Origin: Paracoccus sp. MC1862
GTDB taxonomy: Bacteria > Pseudomonadota > Alphaproteobacteria > Rhodobacterales > Rhodobacteraceae
DNA length: 64,000 nt
Assembly: GCF_016617715.1 (NCBI RefSeq)
Contig: NZ_CP067227.1
Coordinates: 1-64,000 of the forward strand
Reading direction: 5' to 3'
Shown: one piece after another, positions 33,596 to 43,524 of the stretch
Layout of the letters: each line of letters opens with the position of its first letter
How positions within the stretch are numbered: position 1 is the stretch's first letter
The notes under the pieces: generated by a model
Database searches by the model: none
The model's input: only the letters and a program-made list of their open reading frames with translations
Told to the model about the DNA's origin: nothing
Position numbers and translations under genes: made by a program

Positions 33596-34579
33596 ATGAC
33601 GATTCAGCACTGGTCTTTCGCGCTGGCGCTTGCCGCATTGCCCTTGGGCACCGGGGCGGCGATGGCGCAGGACAACTATCCCACCCGGAACGTGACCCTC
33701 GTGGTGCCCTACTCGGCGGGTGGGCCGACCGACACCGTGGCGCGGCTGGTGGCCGAGCCGATGTCGCGGGCGCTCGGCCAGCAGATCATCATCGAGAACA
33801 TCGGCGGCGCCAGCGGCACCATTGGCGCGGGCCAGGTCGCGCGGGCCGAGGCCGATGGCTACACCCTGATGCTGCACACCTCGGCCCAGGCCACGAACGA
33901 CCTGTTCTACACCAAGCTGGCTTACGGCTCGCGCGAGGCGTTCCAGCCGATCGGCGTCGTCAGCCACACGCCGATGACGCTGGTCGGCCGCAAGGACCTG
34001 CCGCCCGAAACGGCGGCCGAGGCGCTCGACTACATCCGCACCAACGGCGAGGACGTGGCCTTCGGCAACGCGGGCGTCGGCGGGCCGTCCTATCTCTGCG
34101 GGCTGCTGCTGGAAAACCGGCTTGAGACGCCGATGATCATGGTGCCCTATGGCGGCACCGGCCCGGCGCTGACCGACCTTCTGGGCGGCCAGATCGACCT
34201 GATCTGCGAACAGGCGACCAACACGATCAGCCATATCCGCAGCGGCGCGGTCAAGGCCTATGCCACGACCAGCGCCGAGCGGCTGCCCTCGCTGCCCGAC
34301 CTGCCCACGCTGGCCGAGTCGGGGCTGGAAGGCTTCGAGACGACGGTCTGGCTGGGGCTTTACGGTCCCGCCGAGATGCCGCAGCCGGTGATCGACACCG
34401 TGGTCGCGGCGCTGCAGGAAGCCCTGCAGGACCCGCTTGTGACCGAACGCTTCGCCGATCTTGCCACCACCCCCGCGACCGCCGCCGAAGCGACGCCCGA
34501 AGGGCTGCAGGCCACGCAGGAGGCCGAGGTCGCCAAGTGGCAGGACCTCATCGCCGCGACCGGGATCAAGGTGGACTGA
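33596..34579 (+). CDS. Tripartite tricarboxylate transporter-type binding protein (Bug/TctC)
   Basis: Periplasmic solute receptor (327 aa). A signal peptide (FALALAALPLGTGAAMAQ) is followed by NYPTRNVTLVVPYSAGGPTD and ARLVAEPMSRALGQQIIIEN, the signature of the Bug family. ATG 33596 follows AGAGGAGG. Downstream of gcdH and the CoA-transferase, it may bind glutarate or another dicarboxylate. The TctA/TctB membrane subunits are not encoded here, so it must share them or act as a sensor receptor. Confidence 0.9.
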   Translation: MTIQHWSFALALAALPLGTGAAMAQDNYPTRNVTLVVPYSAGGPTDTVARLVAEPMSRALGQQIIIENIGGASGTIGAGQVARAEADGYTLMLHTSAQATNDLFYTKLAYGSREAFQPIGVVSHTPMTLVGRKDLPPETAAEALDYIRTNGEDVAFGNAGVGGPSYLCGLLLENRLETPMIMVPYGGTGPALTDLLGGQIDLICEQATNTISHIRSGAVKAYATTSAERLPSLPDLPTLAESGLEGFETTVWLGLYGPAEMPQPVIDTVVAALQEALQDPLVTERFADLATTPATAAEATPEGLQATQEAEVAKWQDLIAATGIKVD

Positions 34580-34600
34580 GACCGGGGCTTCCGCCCTGAC

Positions 34601-34657
34601 GGCAGGCCGCGGGCCTGCCATCCCTGCGTTTGACGCCCCGGCCCCGCAGGGCCGGGG
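34601..34657 (+). terminator. Two hairpins after the Bug gene
   Basis: GGCAGGC-cgcgg-GCCTGCC (34601-34619) and CCCCGGCCC-cgca-GGGCCGGGG (34636-34657) follow the stop codon. Neither has a proper T-run, so they may act as a transcript end or only as a stabiliser. Confidence 0.4.
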
Positions 34658-35053
34658 TCCGGTCGCTTTCCCCCTTCGGGTCCCGATGCCGGGCCTTGCA
34701 AGTGCCTCGGCCAGCGGGCGCGGGCCGAGGCGTTCAAGGCCGGTTCCCCGGTAGCGGCGACCCTTAGGGCAAGTCTCTCAGGGGCAGCCGAAGCCGCATC
34801 CGGGACGGCGCGCCCGGCAGGTCGGTCCCGGTGCGATGAGAACAGATCCTTTCCCGCTTTCGACGGCCCGGCCGCTGACGGACAATCGGGGCGCTTGGCC
34901 GCCTGATGCCTGACCGGCACGGGACCTGCGGGCTGCAAGGCTCGCAGCCCGGCGCTGCGCGGCACGGCCCCTGACGGACAAGCAGGGCGTCCGGCCGCCG
35001 GCAGGAGACCGCGGGCCGCAGGTCCACGCAAGACGTGCAGCCCGCCGTCCCGC
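34658..35053. other. Non-coding convergent gap
   Basis: Nearly 400 bp between the Bug gene and the PHB-depolymerase-like gene. It is GC-rich with short repeated words (CGGACAA, GGCACGG) but no gene is recognised. Confidence 0.4.
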
Positions 35054-36280
35054 TCACTTTCCCAGCTGCAGGAAGAAGCGGACCATCTCGGCCGAGGCGT
35101 CGGGGCCTGCAGGGTCGGTGTAGCTGCCTTCGGACCGGCCGCCCGACCAGGCGTGGCCCGCGCCCTCGATTCGCCAGGACTCGACCAGGGGCGTGCCGTC
35201 CGCGGCCTCGACCAGTTCGCGGCTGTAGCTGCGCCCGCCCTCGGACCGGCCCGCCTCGCGCCGCGCGGTGCCGCGCAGGGCGGGACCGGCGGCAGCCACC
35301 AGCGCCTCGGCGTTCGAGGGATGGACCGTGGCATCGGCCATCCCGTGAAAGACGATGGTGCGGACCGAGCCTTCGGCCTTGCGCGGCGCCCGCCCGCCCT
35401 GCCCGCGCATCGCCCCGAAGGCCGAGGGCATGTCATGGGCGATCCCGTGGGGCAGGCCGGAATGGATGCCGACCGCGGCGAAAACGTCCGGATGGGTCGC
35501 GGCCAGCGTGGCGGCCATCGCGCCACCTGCGGACAGGCCCGCCGCGAAGACGGCGTCCGCGGGAACCGCGAACTCGGCCGCGACCGCCTGGGCCATTGCC
35601 GCCAGCAGCGCCGCCTCGCCCGAGCCGGCGCGCTGGTCCTCGGGGCGGAACCAGTTCCAGCAGCCCTGGGCGTTATGGGCGCGGGACTGGTGGGGATAGA
35701 CGACGATCAGGCCGTTGCGCTCGGCATGGCGGTTCATGTCGGTGCCGCAGGCGAAATCATCCGGGTTCTGGGTGCAGCCGTGCAGCATCAGCACCAGCCC
35801 CTTCGGCCCGCCATCGCGGTCCGAGGGCACGAACAGCCGGTAGTCCCGCGTCCCGTGGTCCGAGGCGAAGCTGCGTGTCTCGTAGCGCGCGCCCTCGGGG
35901 ACAGGGGGCTGCGCGGTCGTGCGGGCCATGCCGGGCAGGCCCTGCGGCAGCCCGTTCAGCCCTTGCGGCACCATGCAGCCGAGGTTGTCCAGCATCCGCT
36001 GCAGATCGCCCTGCTGCATGTGCGGAGCCTTGAGGCCGCTCAGGCCCGAAAGGCCGGGCGCGGGCTGGCGGGGCGGATGCACCTCGACCACCTCGGCGTC
36101 CTCGATCCCGGGCAGGGGCTGGCGCGGCATGGCGGCAGCCGCGCCTGTCGCCACGGTGTCCGCCTGCGGCGCCCCGCCCCCTGCCAGCGCGGCCTGGATG
36201 ATCCGGGTGGCTTCGGCGGGGTTGCCGGCGCGTGTCTGTTCAAGCGCCCGGCTCATCGCCGTCGCGAATTGGCTGTCCAT
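35054..36280 (-). CDS. PHB depolymerase/LpqC-family esterase
   Basis: Alpha/beta-hydrolase esterase (408 aa) of the extracellular PHB-depolymerase-like family. The core is YRLFVPSD...GLVLMLHGCTQNP, AAGLSAGGAMAATLAATHPD (nucleophile Ser), HGMADATVHPSN (acid) and EGAGHAWSGG (His). The first 115 residues form a low-complexity Gln/Pro/Gly-rich leader without a signal peptide, so the substrate is probably intracellular. The RHH-regulator gene ends 29 bp upstream on the same strand. Acts on short polyesters or aryl esters; PHB use is not certain. Confidence 0.85.
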   Translation of the reverse strand: MDSQFATAMSRALEQTRAGNPAEATRIIQAALAGGGAPQADTVATGAAAAMPRQPLPGIEDAEVVEVHPPRQPAPGLSGLSGLKAPHMQQGDLQRMLDNLGCMVPQGLNGLPQGLPGMARTTAQPPVPEGARYETRSFASDHGTRDYRLFVPSDRDGGPKGLVLMLHGCTQNPDDFACGTDMNRHAERNGLIVVYPHQSRAHNAQGCWNWFRPEDQRAGSGEAALLAAMAQAVAAEFAVPADAVFAAGLSAGGAMAATLAATHPDVFAAVGIHSGLPHGIAHDMPSAFGAMRGQGGRAPRKAEGSVRTIVFHGMADATVHPSNAEALVAAAGPALRGTARREAGRSEGGRSYSRELVEAADGTPLVESWRIEGAGHAWSGGRSEGSYTDPAGPDASAEMVRFFLQLGK

Positions 36281-36309
36281 GTCTCTGTTTTCCTCGCGGG
36301 CCTCGGCCC

Positions 36310-36717
36310 TCAGGTGATGCGGTCCTTCAGGGCCGCCTTGATCGCAGGCGGGGCCTGCAGCGCGCCCAGCACGGTCAGCGAACCGATGGCTGCGCGGGCG
36401 AGTTCCGGGTCGATGTCGGGCGCGATCCGCGCCAGCCCCACCACCTTGATGTGCAGCGTCTCGCCGCGCGCCACCGCCGCCTCAAGCTCGGCGCGGGTGA
36501 CGTCGCGCAGGCCCATCTCCAGCGTGTGGCGCTCGATGGATCGGCTGACGGCATCCGCCTCGGCGGTCAACTGGTTGCGGATGGCCGTGCGGATGAAGTC
36601 GCTGCGGTTGCCGTAGAAGCCTTCCTGCACCAGCAGGTCGATCCGGCCGAGGTCCACATGGCCCAGGTTGATGGTGATCTTCTCGTTGTCGAGCAGCTTT
36701 GCAGGTTTCTGATTCAT
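36310..36717 (-). CDS. Ribbon-helix-helix (CopG-like) regulator
   Basis: Small DNA-binding protein (135 aa from ATG 36717). The RHH motif KITINLGHVDLGRIDLLVQE then GFYGNRSDFIRTAIRNQLT is clear, followed by a conserved helical C-terminal half (RGETLHIKVVGLARIAPDID). An in-frame ATG at 36732 is an alternative start. The perfect repeat CCAT-GTAG-ATGG (36729-36740) just upstream is a candidate autoregulatory operator. It is the first gene of a two-gene unit with the esterase, suggesting control of polyester turnover. Confidence 0.8.
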   Translation of the reverse strand: MNQKPAKLLDNEKITINLGHVDLGRIDLLVQEGFYGNRSDFIRTAIRNQLTAEADAVSRSIERHTLEMGLRDVTRAELEAAVARGETLHIKVVGLARIAPDIDPELARAAIGSLTVLGALQAPPAIKAALKDRIT

Positions 36718-36807
36718 CTTCTTGCCATCCATGTAGATGGTATATGGAGGATCATGGCCCCAGCGCAAGGGGGAACGAAAGCTTTTCCGCGGCTGGACGG
36801 GTCCGCG

Positions 36808-36852
36808 AAAAAGGCCGGGCCGCAGGCGTCGGGGGTGACGCCTGCGGCCCGG
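36808..36852 (-). terminator. Strong rho-independent terminator of the RTX peroxidase
   Basis: A perfect 16-bp stem (36815-36830 with 36837-36852), loop of six, and on the minus strand a following TTTTT (36808-36812). It lies 35 bp after the peroxidase stop. Confidence 0.9.
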
Positions 36853-36886
36853 TTCTGCTGCGGCCTGCCGGCCGGGGACGGTCCCG

Positions 36887-39800
36887 TTACAGGACGAAGT
36901 CGCCCGCCGTCAGGGTGCGAAGCCCGGTCAACTCGATCTCGAACTCGGCCTGGGTGTCGTTGTCGGTGCTGCCCTGGATGATGGTGTTGCCGTTCTGCTG
37001 GAAGACCCGCAGCCCGCCGTTGGCATTGCCGTTGGTGAAGTTGCCCCCGTTGATGAAGGTGAAGGCCTGGTCGCCGTTGTTGCCGCCCCCGGTGCGGGCG
37101 TCGATGCCGGCCAGGTCGATCAGCTCACCCGCCACGTTCACCTCGAAGTCGCGGATCACGTCCCGCGTCCCGGCCCCCGGCCCGCTGTCGGACCCGAAGC
37201 TGAACACGAAGCGGTCGGCCCCCGCGCCGCCCGACAGGAAGTCCCGTCCGGCGCCGCCGTTCAGGACATCGTTGCCGGCATCCCCCAGCAGCACGTCGTT
37301 GCCCGTCAGGCCGTTCAGCGCGTCGTTGCCGGCAAAGCCCAGCAGCAGGTCCGCGACGTTGTTGGCGCCGTTCAGGGTCTGGTTGGCCGTCGTGCCCTGC
37401 CGCAGGGTCATCACCGTGCCGCCGAAGCTGAGTTCCTCGACGTTGGACAGCGTATCGGTCCCGTCGGTGCCGGAAAGCGCCGTCACCACGACGCTTGTCC
37501 CGTTCAGGGCAAAGCCGTAGTTCGTGGCCGCCCCGCCGAACATCGCCCGGTCCGTCCCCGCGCCGCCGTCAAGCGCGTCGTTGCCCGCCCCGCCGGTCAG
37601 CGCGTCATTGCCATCCCCCCCGTTCAGCGAGTCGTTGCCGCCGCCGCCGTTGAGGTTGTCGTTGCCGGCCAGCCCGTTCAGGACGTTGGCGCCGTTGCCG
37701 CCCGTGATGGTGTTGGCCGAACCGTTCCCGGTCCAGTTGAAGGCGGTCGTGGGGGCCGTGTTCCCGATATAGGTCAGGTTCTCGACATTGGCGGCCAGCG
37801 TGTAGGTCGCCAGCGAGGTCCGCACGGTGTCGGTGCCCGAGAGCACGCCGGTGCCCTCGATCACCACATCTCCGGCGTTGTCGACGATGTAGGTGTCGTT
37901 GCCGTTGCCGCCGCTCATCGTGTCGGCGCCGAGGCCGCCGTCGAGCGTGTTGGCGGTCAACAACAGCGCGGCGGTATGGGTCAGGATGTCGTCGCCCGCC
38001 GTCCCGGTGATGTTGCCGAAGCCGGTGACGATGCTGTCGCCGACGATGCCCGTTGCGGCCGAGAAGACGGTTTCGGCGAAGCCGCCGTTATCGGTGAAGG
38101 ACGCCTGCACCCGCAGAAGCCGGCCCACCTGCGCTTGCGCCGGGGTGAAGGCCGCCGCGGTCGCCCCGGCGATGTTCGTCCAGGTCGTCCCGTTGTTGGC
38201 CGAGACCTGCCACTGCCAGGCGATGGTGCCTACTCCGTTCGGATCGACGATCCCGGCGGGGCTGGCGGTGATGGACCGCGTCTCGGTGGGCGTGGTGTCG
38301 CTGATCGTCGGCCCGCCGGTGGCGGTGACGTTCAGCAACTGGTTGATGTCCACGTCCACCGTGCCGCCGTTGCCGTTCGAGAAGCGGACCTTCTCGATGT
38401 TCCACAGCTTGTCCTCGCCGTCCGAGACCAGGTTGGTGCCTGCGGGCACGTTGGCCTGGTCGAAGCCGCTGTGGACGATGCTGATCGAGCCGTCACTGTT
38501 GCGCGCGGCGGTATAGTTGTCGCGCACGTCCCAGTAGACCGCGGTGTCGGTGTTGCCCGCGCCCTCGTCCCGCACGACCTCGCGGACGATGGAAAGCTGG
38601 CCGGGGTTCAGCGTCCGGTCCAGCATCAGCGCGTTCAGTGCCTTGTCGCCGAACTGCGCCGCGGCCCCCGCCTTCAGCACCCCGTTCACCATGTCGCTGG
38701 CGAGATAGACCTTTCCGCCCATCCCATCGGCCGTGTAGCTCTGGTTCCCGGCAGCGATCGCGATGCGGACGTTCAGCCACTTGTCGCCGTCGATCACGTC
38801 GTTGCCGCCGCGGCCTTCGATGATGTCGCCGCCGCCGCCGCCCAGCAGGATGTTGCCGTCGTCGAAGGCGATCTGCTCCTCGCGGTCGCCCGAGGCCGGG
38901 GCGGCCGCCCAGTCACCCAGCAGGGCGCGCATCCCGGCGATGCGGTCCACGCCCGCCTGGGTCAGTTCGTGCCGTGCCATGGTGCCCTCGGCCCCGGCCA
39001 GGTCCGGGTTGCCCCCGGCCTCGCCATCACCGACGGCGGCGCCGCGGTTGTCGCCCTTGATCACGTCGTTGCGGGTCCAGCCGGACAGCGCCTCGACCGC
39101 GTCATAGCGGTTGCGAAGGATGTCCTGCTCGTCGGTGGTGAAGATCGGGCGCAGCAGGTCGGCGTCGGCCGCCACGGTGCTGCCCTTGTGGATGGCCCAG
39201 TCAAAGCCCCACATGCCTTCGTTCCGCATGACGCTGATGCCCTGCACCATGATGTCGTCGCCGGATTCGGCGTCGAAATCCTGTTCGTTCTGGCCCGCGA
39301 ACATCACGTCATGGCCGATGATCGACGAGTTGAAGAACAGTTCCGAGTTGTCGCCCGCGATGACGTCGAAGCCGTTGCCGCCTTCCAGCCAGTCGTCGCC
39401 CTCGTTGCCCAGCAGGAAGTCGCCGCCCTCGCCGCCCATGATGAAGTCGTTGCCGGTGCCGCCGAAGACCTCCTTGCCGTCCGGCCCGGTCATCACGAAG
39501 TCCTGGCCCTGGTTGCCGAAGATCAGCGCCAGGCCCGATCCGCCGTGGATGACGTCGTTGCCCTCCTCGCCGTGCAGCATGTCCACTTCGCCGATGTCGG
39601 TGCCCGAGTTGACGATGATGTCGTCACCCTTGCCGCCGTGGATCTTGTCCACGCCGTATCCGGCCTCGATCCGGTCGTTGCCGCCCATGCCCCAGACCGC
39701 GTCGTCGCCGCCGCCGGCAATGATGGTCTCGGCATTGTTGGTGCCCTGGATCAGGAAATGGTCGTTGCTGTTGACGCGCAGGTAGTCGGTCTTGCCGTCG

Positions 39801-42727
39801 TTGTTCGTATCGCGGCGCTCGACCTTGGCCGAGAGAGCCTGAAGATAGGCGTCGTCATGCGTCGGGTCCGTGTGGTGGAATTTCGCCTGCATGACCTCGT
39901 CCACGTAAAGGACATGGTCCGGGGTCGAGAAGACGTCGCCGGGGATCGCATAGCCGCTTTCGCCCAGGTCCGAGTTCCGCAGCACCATCTTGGCCAGCGA
40001 GTTGTTTTCCAGCTCGTTCAGCAGGTTCAGGCCTTGGACCCGCGACAGGTAGTAGAAGCGGTCGGCGTTCTGCAGGTTTTCAAGCTGCAGCTCGAAGATG
40101 AACGAGAAGGTGGACCCCAGCATCCCGCCGAAGGCCATCTTCTTCTCGGCCAGGCCGCCGATCCAGAGGTCGATGTCCTCAAGCCCGCCCAGCTTGCCGC
40201 CCGCATAGGCGCCGGTCGCGTTGAGGAAAGCCTCCCGGTCGGCCGGGGCGCCGTCGCCGCCGAACACCAGCTTCATCGCCGCGTCGCGCTTGGCATCCAC
40301 CGTCCTGGCCGAGGTGATCGTGCCATGGGTGCCGTAGGCCGCGATGAAGTTGACGATCGACGCCGGGTTCTTGAGGTTCAGGGCGAAGTCGGTCCAGCTT
40401 TCATAGGCGTCAAGCTGGGTGTCGCCGTTCGCGACTTCCTGGAACTGGCGCCGGGCCTCGTTCAGCGACGGCATCCCGGTGTCGCGACCGCGGGCGATGT
40501 TGACCGCCGCAAGGTCCAGCGGGATGCCGACAAGCTGGTTGCGCAGGACGTGGGTCACGAATTCGTCGATCTCGTTGCCGACCTGCGCGGTCATGCCGCG
40601 CACGATGGCGCCGGTGGCGGCGTCGTGGTCGATATGCACGTCCCCGAAGGCCAGCGGGTTCAGGAAGGCATCGAACAGCTTCATGTCGGCCGTGTTGCCG
40701 TCGGCGTCGATCCGGGCGACGGTTTCGTTCAGCATCGAATGGCCGAAGCGGTACACCACATGGGCGAATTCGGAAAAGATCGCCGGGTCGATGTCCAGCG
40801 ACGCGTTGAAGACGAAGGCGTCGATGTCCGGCTGCACCTTGCGGGCGAATTCCTCGAAGACGAGGTGCTGGTATTCCATCTCGTTGGTGAAGCGGGCCGC
40901 CTGGAACAGCCGCTCGCCGTCCCAGTGAAGCGCGGCGATCTGGGCGGGATCGGTCGGGATCGAGGTCACGTCGACCCGCAGCCATTCGTTCAGGAAGTTG
41001 AGATTGCCCGATTCCAGCGCAAGCGCCTTGACCTGTTCGACCAGCTTGTTGTGTTCGGCGTGAAAGACGTGGTGGACGGCCGAAAGGCCGATGTTCTCGT
41101 TCCCGCGCCCGTCGCCGGTGATGTAATGGGCGTCCAGCAGTTCGTCGTCATAGGCGGTGTTCTGGCCGCGCGTATTGGTGGGACCATTCGATCCGTTCGC
41201 GTTCTTGTAGCCCACCGCATCGTCGCCGTCCGCCTGCAGGACGCCGCCGGCGTTGGCCACCGGCACCGCGTTATGGGCGATGTCGTCCAGGAAGGCATGG
41301 TCGGTGCGGATCGCGCCCACGGCGTTGTTGACGGGGTTCACCACGGTGGACGGGTTCACCGGGTTGGCAAGGTTGCCCTCGACCAGCACGTCGTCGGCGG
41401 TGCCAAGCCTGCCGTCGGCACCGAAGCCCACGACCAGTTGCGGCAACCCGTTCGGCCCGCGGATGAACTCACCATAAGGGTCCATCGCGAACATCGGGAT
41501 GTTGCCCACATCGGCATCGGTCAGCTCGATCCCCAGCTTTTCGGCGGCCTGCTTCTTGACGTCGCCCCAGGTGGCAAGGCCGCGCTCGCCTTCCAGCAGC
41601 TTGCCGGTCGAGACGGGCTTGCCATCGACCATCTCGTATTCGCGCATGAAAAGCTGCTTCGAGGCGGTCGAGCCGTAGGTCTGGTTCTGGTCCACCCAGG
41701 GCGTCGTGGTGTTGTTCGCGCCTTCCATGGTCCGGGTCACGGCCATGAAGTTGGTGCGGGCGCCCGGCGTGTGGTCGTAAAGCGGATCGTCGGGGCTGAG
41801 CGGGATGTAGATGGTCGCGCCCTTCTTGGCCACAAGGTCAAGCCCGTGGTCGAAGAACTGGCCGAACAGCGTGAACCACGAGTTGTAGGGCGCGGACAGG
41901 CCCTCGTCGGGCGACACGTTGGGCAGCAGGATGGTGTTGTTGTCCATCTCGATGCCGTGGGAAAGAGCAAGCGCCTTGGCGGCGGCGATCGCGCCGTCCT
42001 TTGCGCCCTCGGCCGTGTCCGCCGCCGTGTCGATCGCCGTCGCGTTGTCCTCGGCCGCGGTTGCCTGATCGTTGAGCGTCGTCTTCTCGTCTTCGGTATA
42101 GGGCTGGCCGGTGACCGGGTTGACCGCGCCGGGCTGGCTTGCGGCGGTGGCCGCGTCGCGGGCGGTGGCGGCCGCATTGGCGGCCAGGGTGGCGTCGAAG
42201 CGCAGGGCGGTCGCCTGCTTCACCGGGGCGTAGGCCTCGAGGATCGCGTCATGCGCATTCCTGAGCGCGGTGCCCGAAAGCCCGGCATGCATCAGCCCGG
42301 CATAGATCGCCGCGGGGTTGCCCAGCGTCTGGTCGACGATGAGGTTCGAGATGATGCGCGGGTCGGCATCGACGACGCCGATGTTGCCGGGCTGGCCGTA
42401 GTTGTTGTTGTCTCCGGGGACGTAGCCCGGGAAAGGCATCTGGTCGTCCTGCTCGTCGCGCCAGTAGGGCAGGGTCACGCGGGTGAAGGGCTGGTCGGCC
42501 GCGCCCCACTGGTCGCGGTTTTCGGTCAGGTTGTTGAAGCTGCCGTTCACCGTCCGCAGACCGTAGGGCGACAGCGGCTGGCTGATCGCCAGGGTGCCGC
42601 CGCTTTGCACGACGTTGCCGCTTGCATTCACGCGGATTTCGTTCAGCGGCGTGCCGCCGGCATGGGCTTCGGCGATCTTGATCTGCTTCAGGATGAAGTC
42701 GAGATCGTGTTTGACGAGCGAGACCAT
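36887..42727 (-). CDS. Giant animal-type haem peroxidase with RTX repeats (MopA-like)
   Basis: Secreted protein of 1946 aa. The N-terminal half is an animal haem-peroxidase domain: distal His in LFGQFFDHGLDLV (His294) and proximal His in VYRFGHSMLNETV (about 660), with ARFTNEMEYQHLVFEEFARK and VNIARGRDTGMPSLNEARRQ. The C-terminal half has several clusters of RTX nonapeptides (GGxGxDxxx; about 1050-1250, 1440 and 1640-1800) and an Ig-like insert. No Sec signal peptide is present; RTX proteins leave by type I secretion with a C-terminal signal. The architecture matches the Mn(II)-oxidising peroxidase MopA of marine alphaproteobacteria and related iodide peroxidases; the substrate cannot be decided here. 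No type I secretion genes are adjacent. Confidence 0.9.
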   Translation of the reverse strand: MVSLVKHDLDFILKQIKIAEAHAGGTPLNEIRVNASGNVVQSGGTLAISQPLSPYGLRTVNGSFNNLTENRDQWGAADQPFTRVTLPYWRDEQDDQMPFPGYVPGDNNNYGQPGNIGVVDADPRIISNLIVDQTLGNPAAIYAGLMHAGLSGTALRNAHDAILEAYAPVKQATALRFDATLAANAAATARDAATAASQPGAVNPVTGQPYTEDEKTTLNDQATAAEDNATAIDTAADTAEGAKDGAIAAAKALALSHGIEMDNNTILLPNVSPDEGLSAPYNSWFTLFGQFFDHGLDLVAKKGATIYIPLSPDDPLYDHTPGARTNFMAVTRTMEGANNTTTPWVDQNQTYGSTASKQLFMREYEMVDGKPVSTGKLLEGERGLATWGDVKKQAAEKLGIELTDADVGNIPMFAMDPYGEFIRGPNGLPQLVVGFGADGRLGTADDVLVEGNLANPVNPSTVVNPVNNAVGAIRTDHAFLDDIAHNAVPVANAGGVLQADGDDAVGYKNANGSNGPTNTRGQNTAYDDELLDAHYITGDGRGNENIGLSAVHHVFHAEHNKLVEQVKALALESGNLNFLNEWLRVDVTSIPTDPAQIAALHWDGERLFQAARFTNEMEYQHLVFEEFARKVQPDIDAFVFNASLDIDPAIFSEFAHVVYRFGHSMLNETVARIDADGNTADMKLFDAFLNPLAFGDVHIDHDAATGAIVRGMTAQVGNEIDEFVTHVLRNQLVGIPLDLAAVNIARGRDTGMPSLNEARRQFQEVANGDTQLDAYESWTDFALNLKNPASIVNFIAAYGTHGTITSARTVDAKRDAAMKLVFGGDGAPADREAFLNATGAYAGGKLGGLEDIDLWIGGLAEKKMAFGGMLGSTFSFIFELQLENLQNADRFYYLSRVQGLNLLNELENNSLAKMVLRNSDLGESGYAIPGDVFSTPDHVLYVDEVMQAKFHHTDPTHDDAYLQALSAKVERRDTNNDGKTDYLRVNSNDHFLIQGTNNAETIIAGGGDDAVWGMGGNDRIEAGYGVDKIHGGKGDDIIVNSGTDIGEVDMLHGEEGNDVIHGGSGLALIFGNQGQDFVMTGPDGKEVFGGTGNDFIMGGEGGDFLLGNEGDDWLEGGNGFDVIAGDNSELFFNSSIIGHDVMFAGQNEQDFDAESGDDIMVQGISVMRNEGMWGFDWAIHKGSTVAADADLLRPIFTTDEQDILRNRYDAVEALSGWTRNDVIKGDNRGAAVGDGEAGGNPDLAGAEGTMARHELTQAGVDRIAGMRALLGDWAAAPASGDREEQIAFDDGNILLGGGGGDIIEGRGGNDVIDGDKWLNVRIAIAAGNQSYTADGMGGKVYLASDMVNGVLKAGAAAQFGDKALNALMLDRTLNPGQLSIVREVVRDEGAGNTDTAVYWDVRDNYTAARNSDGSISIVHSGFDQANVPAGTNLVSDGEDKLWNIEKVRFSNGNGGTVDVDINQLLNVTATGGPTISDTTPTETRSITASPAGIVDPNGVGTIAWQWQVSANNGTTWTNIAGATAAAFTPAQAQVGRLLRVQASFTDNGGFAETVFSAATGIVGDSIVTGFGNITGTAGDDILTHTAALLLTANTLDGGLGADTMSGGNGNDTYIVDNAGDVVIEGTGVLSGTDTVRTSLATYTLAANVENLTYIGNTAPTTAFNWTGNGSANTITGGNGANVLNGLAGNDNLNGGGGNDSLNGGDGNDALTGGAGNDALDGGAGTDRAMFGGAATNYGFALNGTSVVVTALSGTDGTDTLSNVEELSFGGTVMTLRQGTTANQTLNGANNVADLLLGFAGNDALNGLTGNDVLLGDAGNDVLNGGAGRDFLSGGAGADRFVFSFGSDSGPGAGTRDVIRDFEVNVAGELIDLAGIDARTGGGNNGDQAFTFINGGNFTNGNANGGLRVFQQNGNTIIQGSTDNDTQAEFEIELTGLRTLTAGDFVL

Positions 42728-43524
42728 TTTCCCCTCCCCCGGGGTTAAACAGCGAATATGATCTGCGCATCAGCATTCATGCCCGTTTTTTTGCAACATG
42801 CGTTTTCAGGGCCTGCCCGCCGTCATCTTTCGCATAAGGCGAGCGCGGTATTAACCATGCAACCGTGCGCGTTAGCAGGTTGGACAACCTTGAAGATACT
42901 TATGTCTAGTAAAATGCCTGCATCTCGAATATCCGGATAGGGATTTTTCTTGCATTTCCAAGGGAAGGACACGGGATGCTCACAGGATTTTGAGATCACA
43001 GCCTCAGGCTGTATTTTCTTGCAGATTATAGCAGTTTAGTTCCAATTATCACGAATATTTGATCTCCAGATTCCTCTGGAAGCTGCGCGCTGCACTGCTT
43101 GTCGTCTGGTCGGAACATCCGGGCGCAGCAGGAACGCAGCCTGCACAACCGGCAGTCCATTCGACCGATGCCGTTCAATCTTGAGGCGACAAGGAGGACT
43201 TGCGTGATTCTTCCGGAAACTCTCTGCCTCGGATCGGACGCTGCTTCCGAGATGGTCATGGACAGGACCTTTCGGGCAGTGGTTTCTGCAATTCACCGCT
43301 GCCGGGCTGGCCCGATTGCGCTTGCTTCCATTCCCCTTTCCCCGAAGGCCGCCTTCTGCGGAAACCGCGAATTGTTACGGAATCCTTTCCGCAACGCATT
43401 GCCGCAATTCGCGCAGGTCCCGCGGGCCGGAAGGCATCCCCCGAAGGCTGCGCGGCAGCCGCTTGGCAGAAGGGTCATGCGGGTCTATTCTTGCACAAGG
43501 GTCGCCTGTGGTCGGACCAGCCGG
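42728..43524. other. AT-richer intergenic region, about 800 bp
   Basis: Upstream of the peroxidase (minus) and a membrane protein (plus). From about 42760 to 43060 it is markedly more AT-rich than anything nearby, suggesting promoters or acquired DNA. A terminator-like hairpin ACAGCC-TCA-GGCTGT followed by ATTTTCTT lies at 42998-43020 on the plus strand with no gene before it. No frame is convincing. Confidence 0.5.

Noticed and set aside
37976..42748. 1590-residue plus-strand open frame opposite the RTX peroxidase
   Set aside because: Its His/Gly/Val/Arg-rich composition is that of an antisense shadow of a GC-rich gene; the minus frame carries clear peroxidase and RTX motifs.
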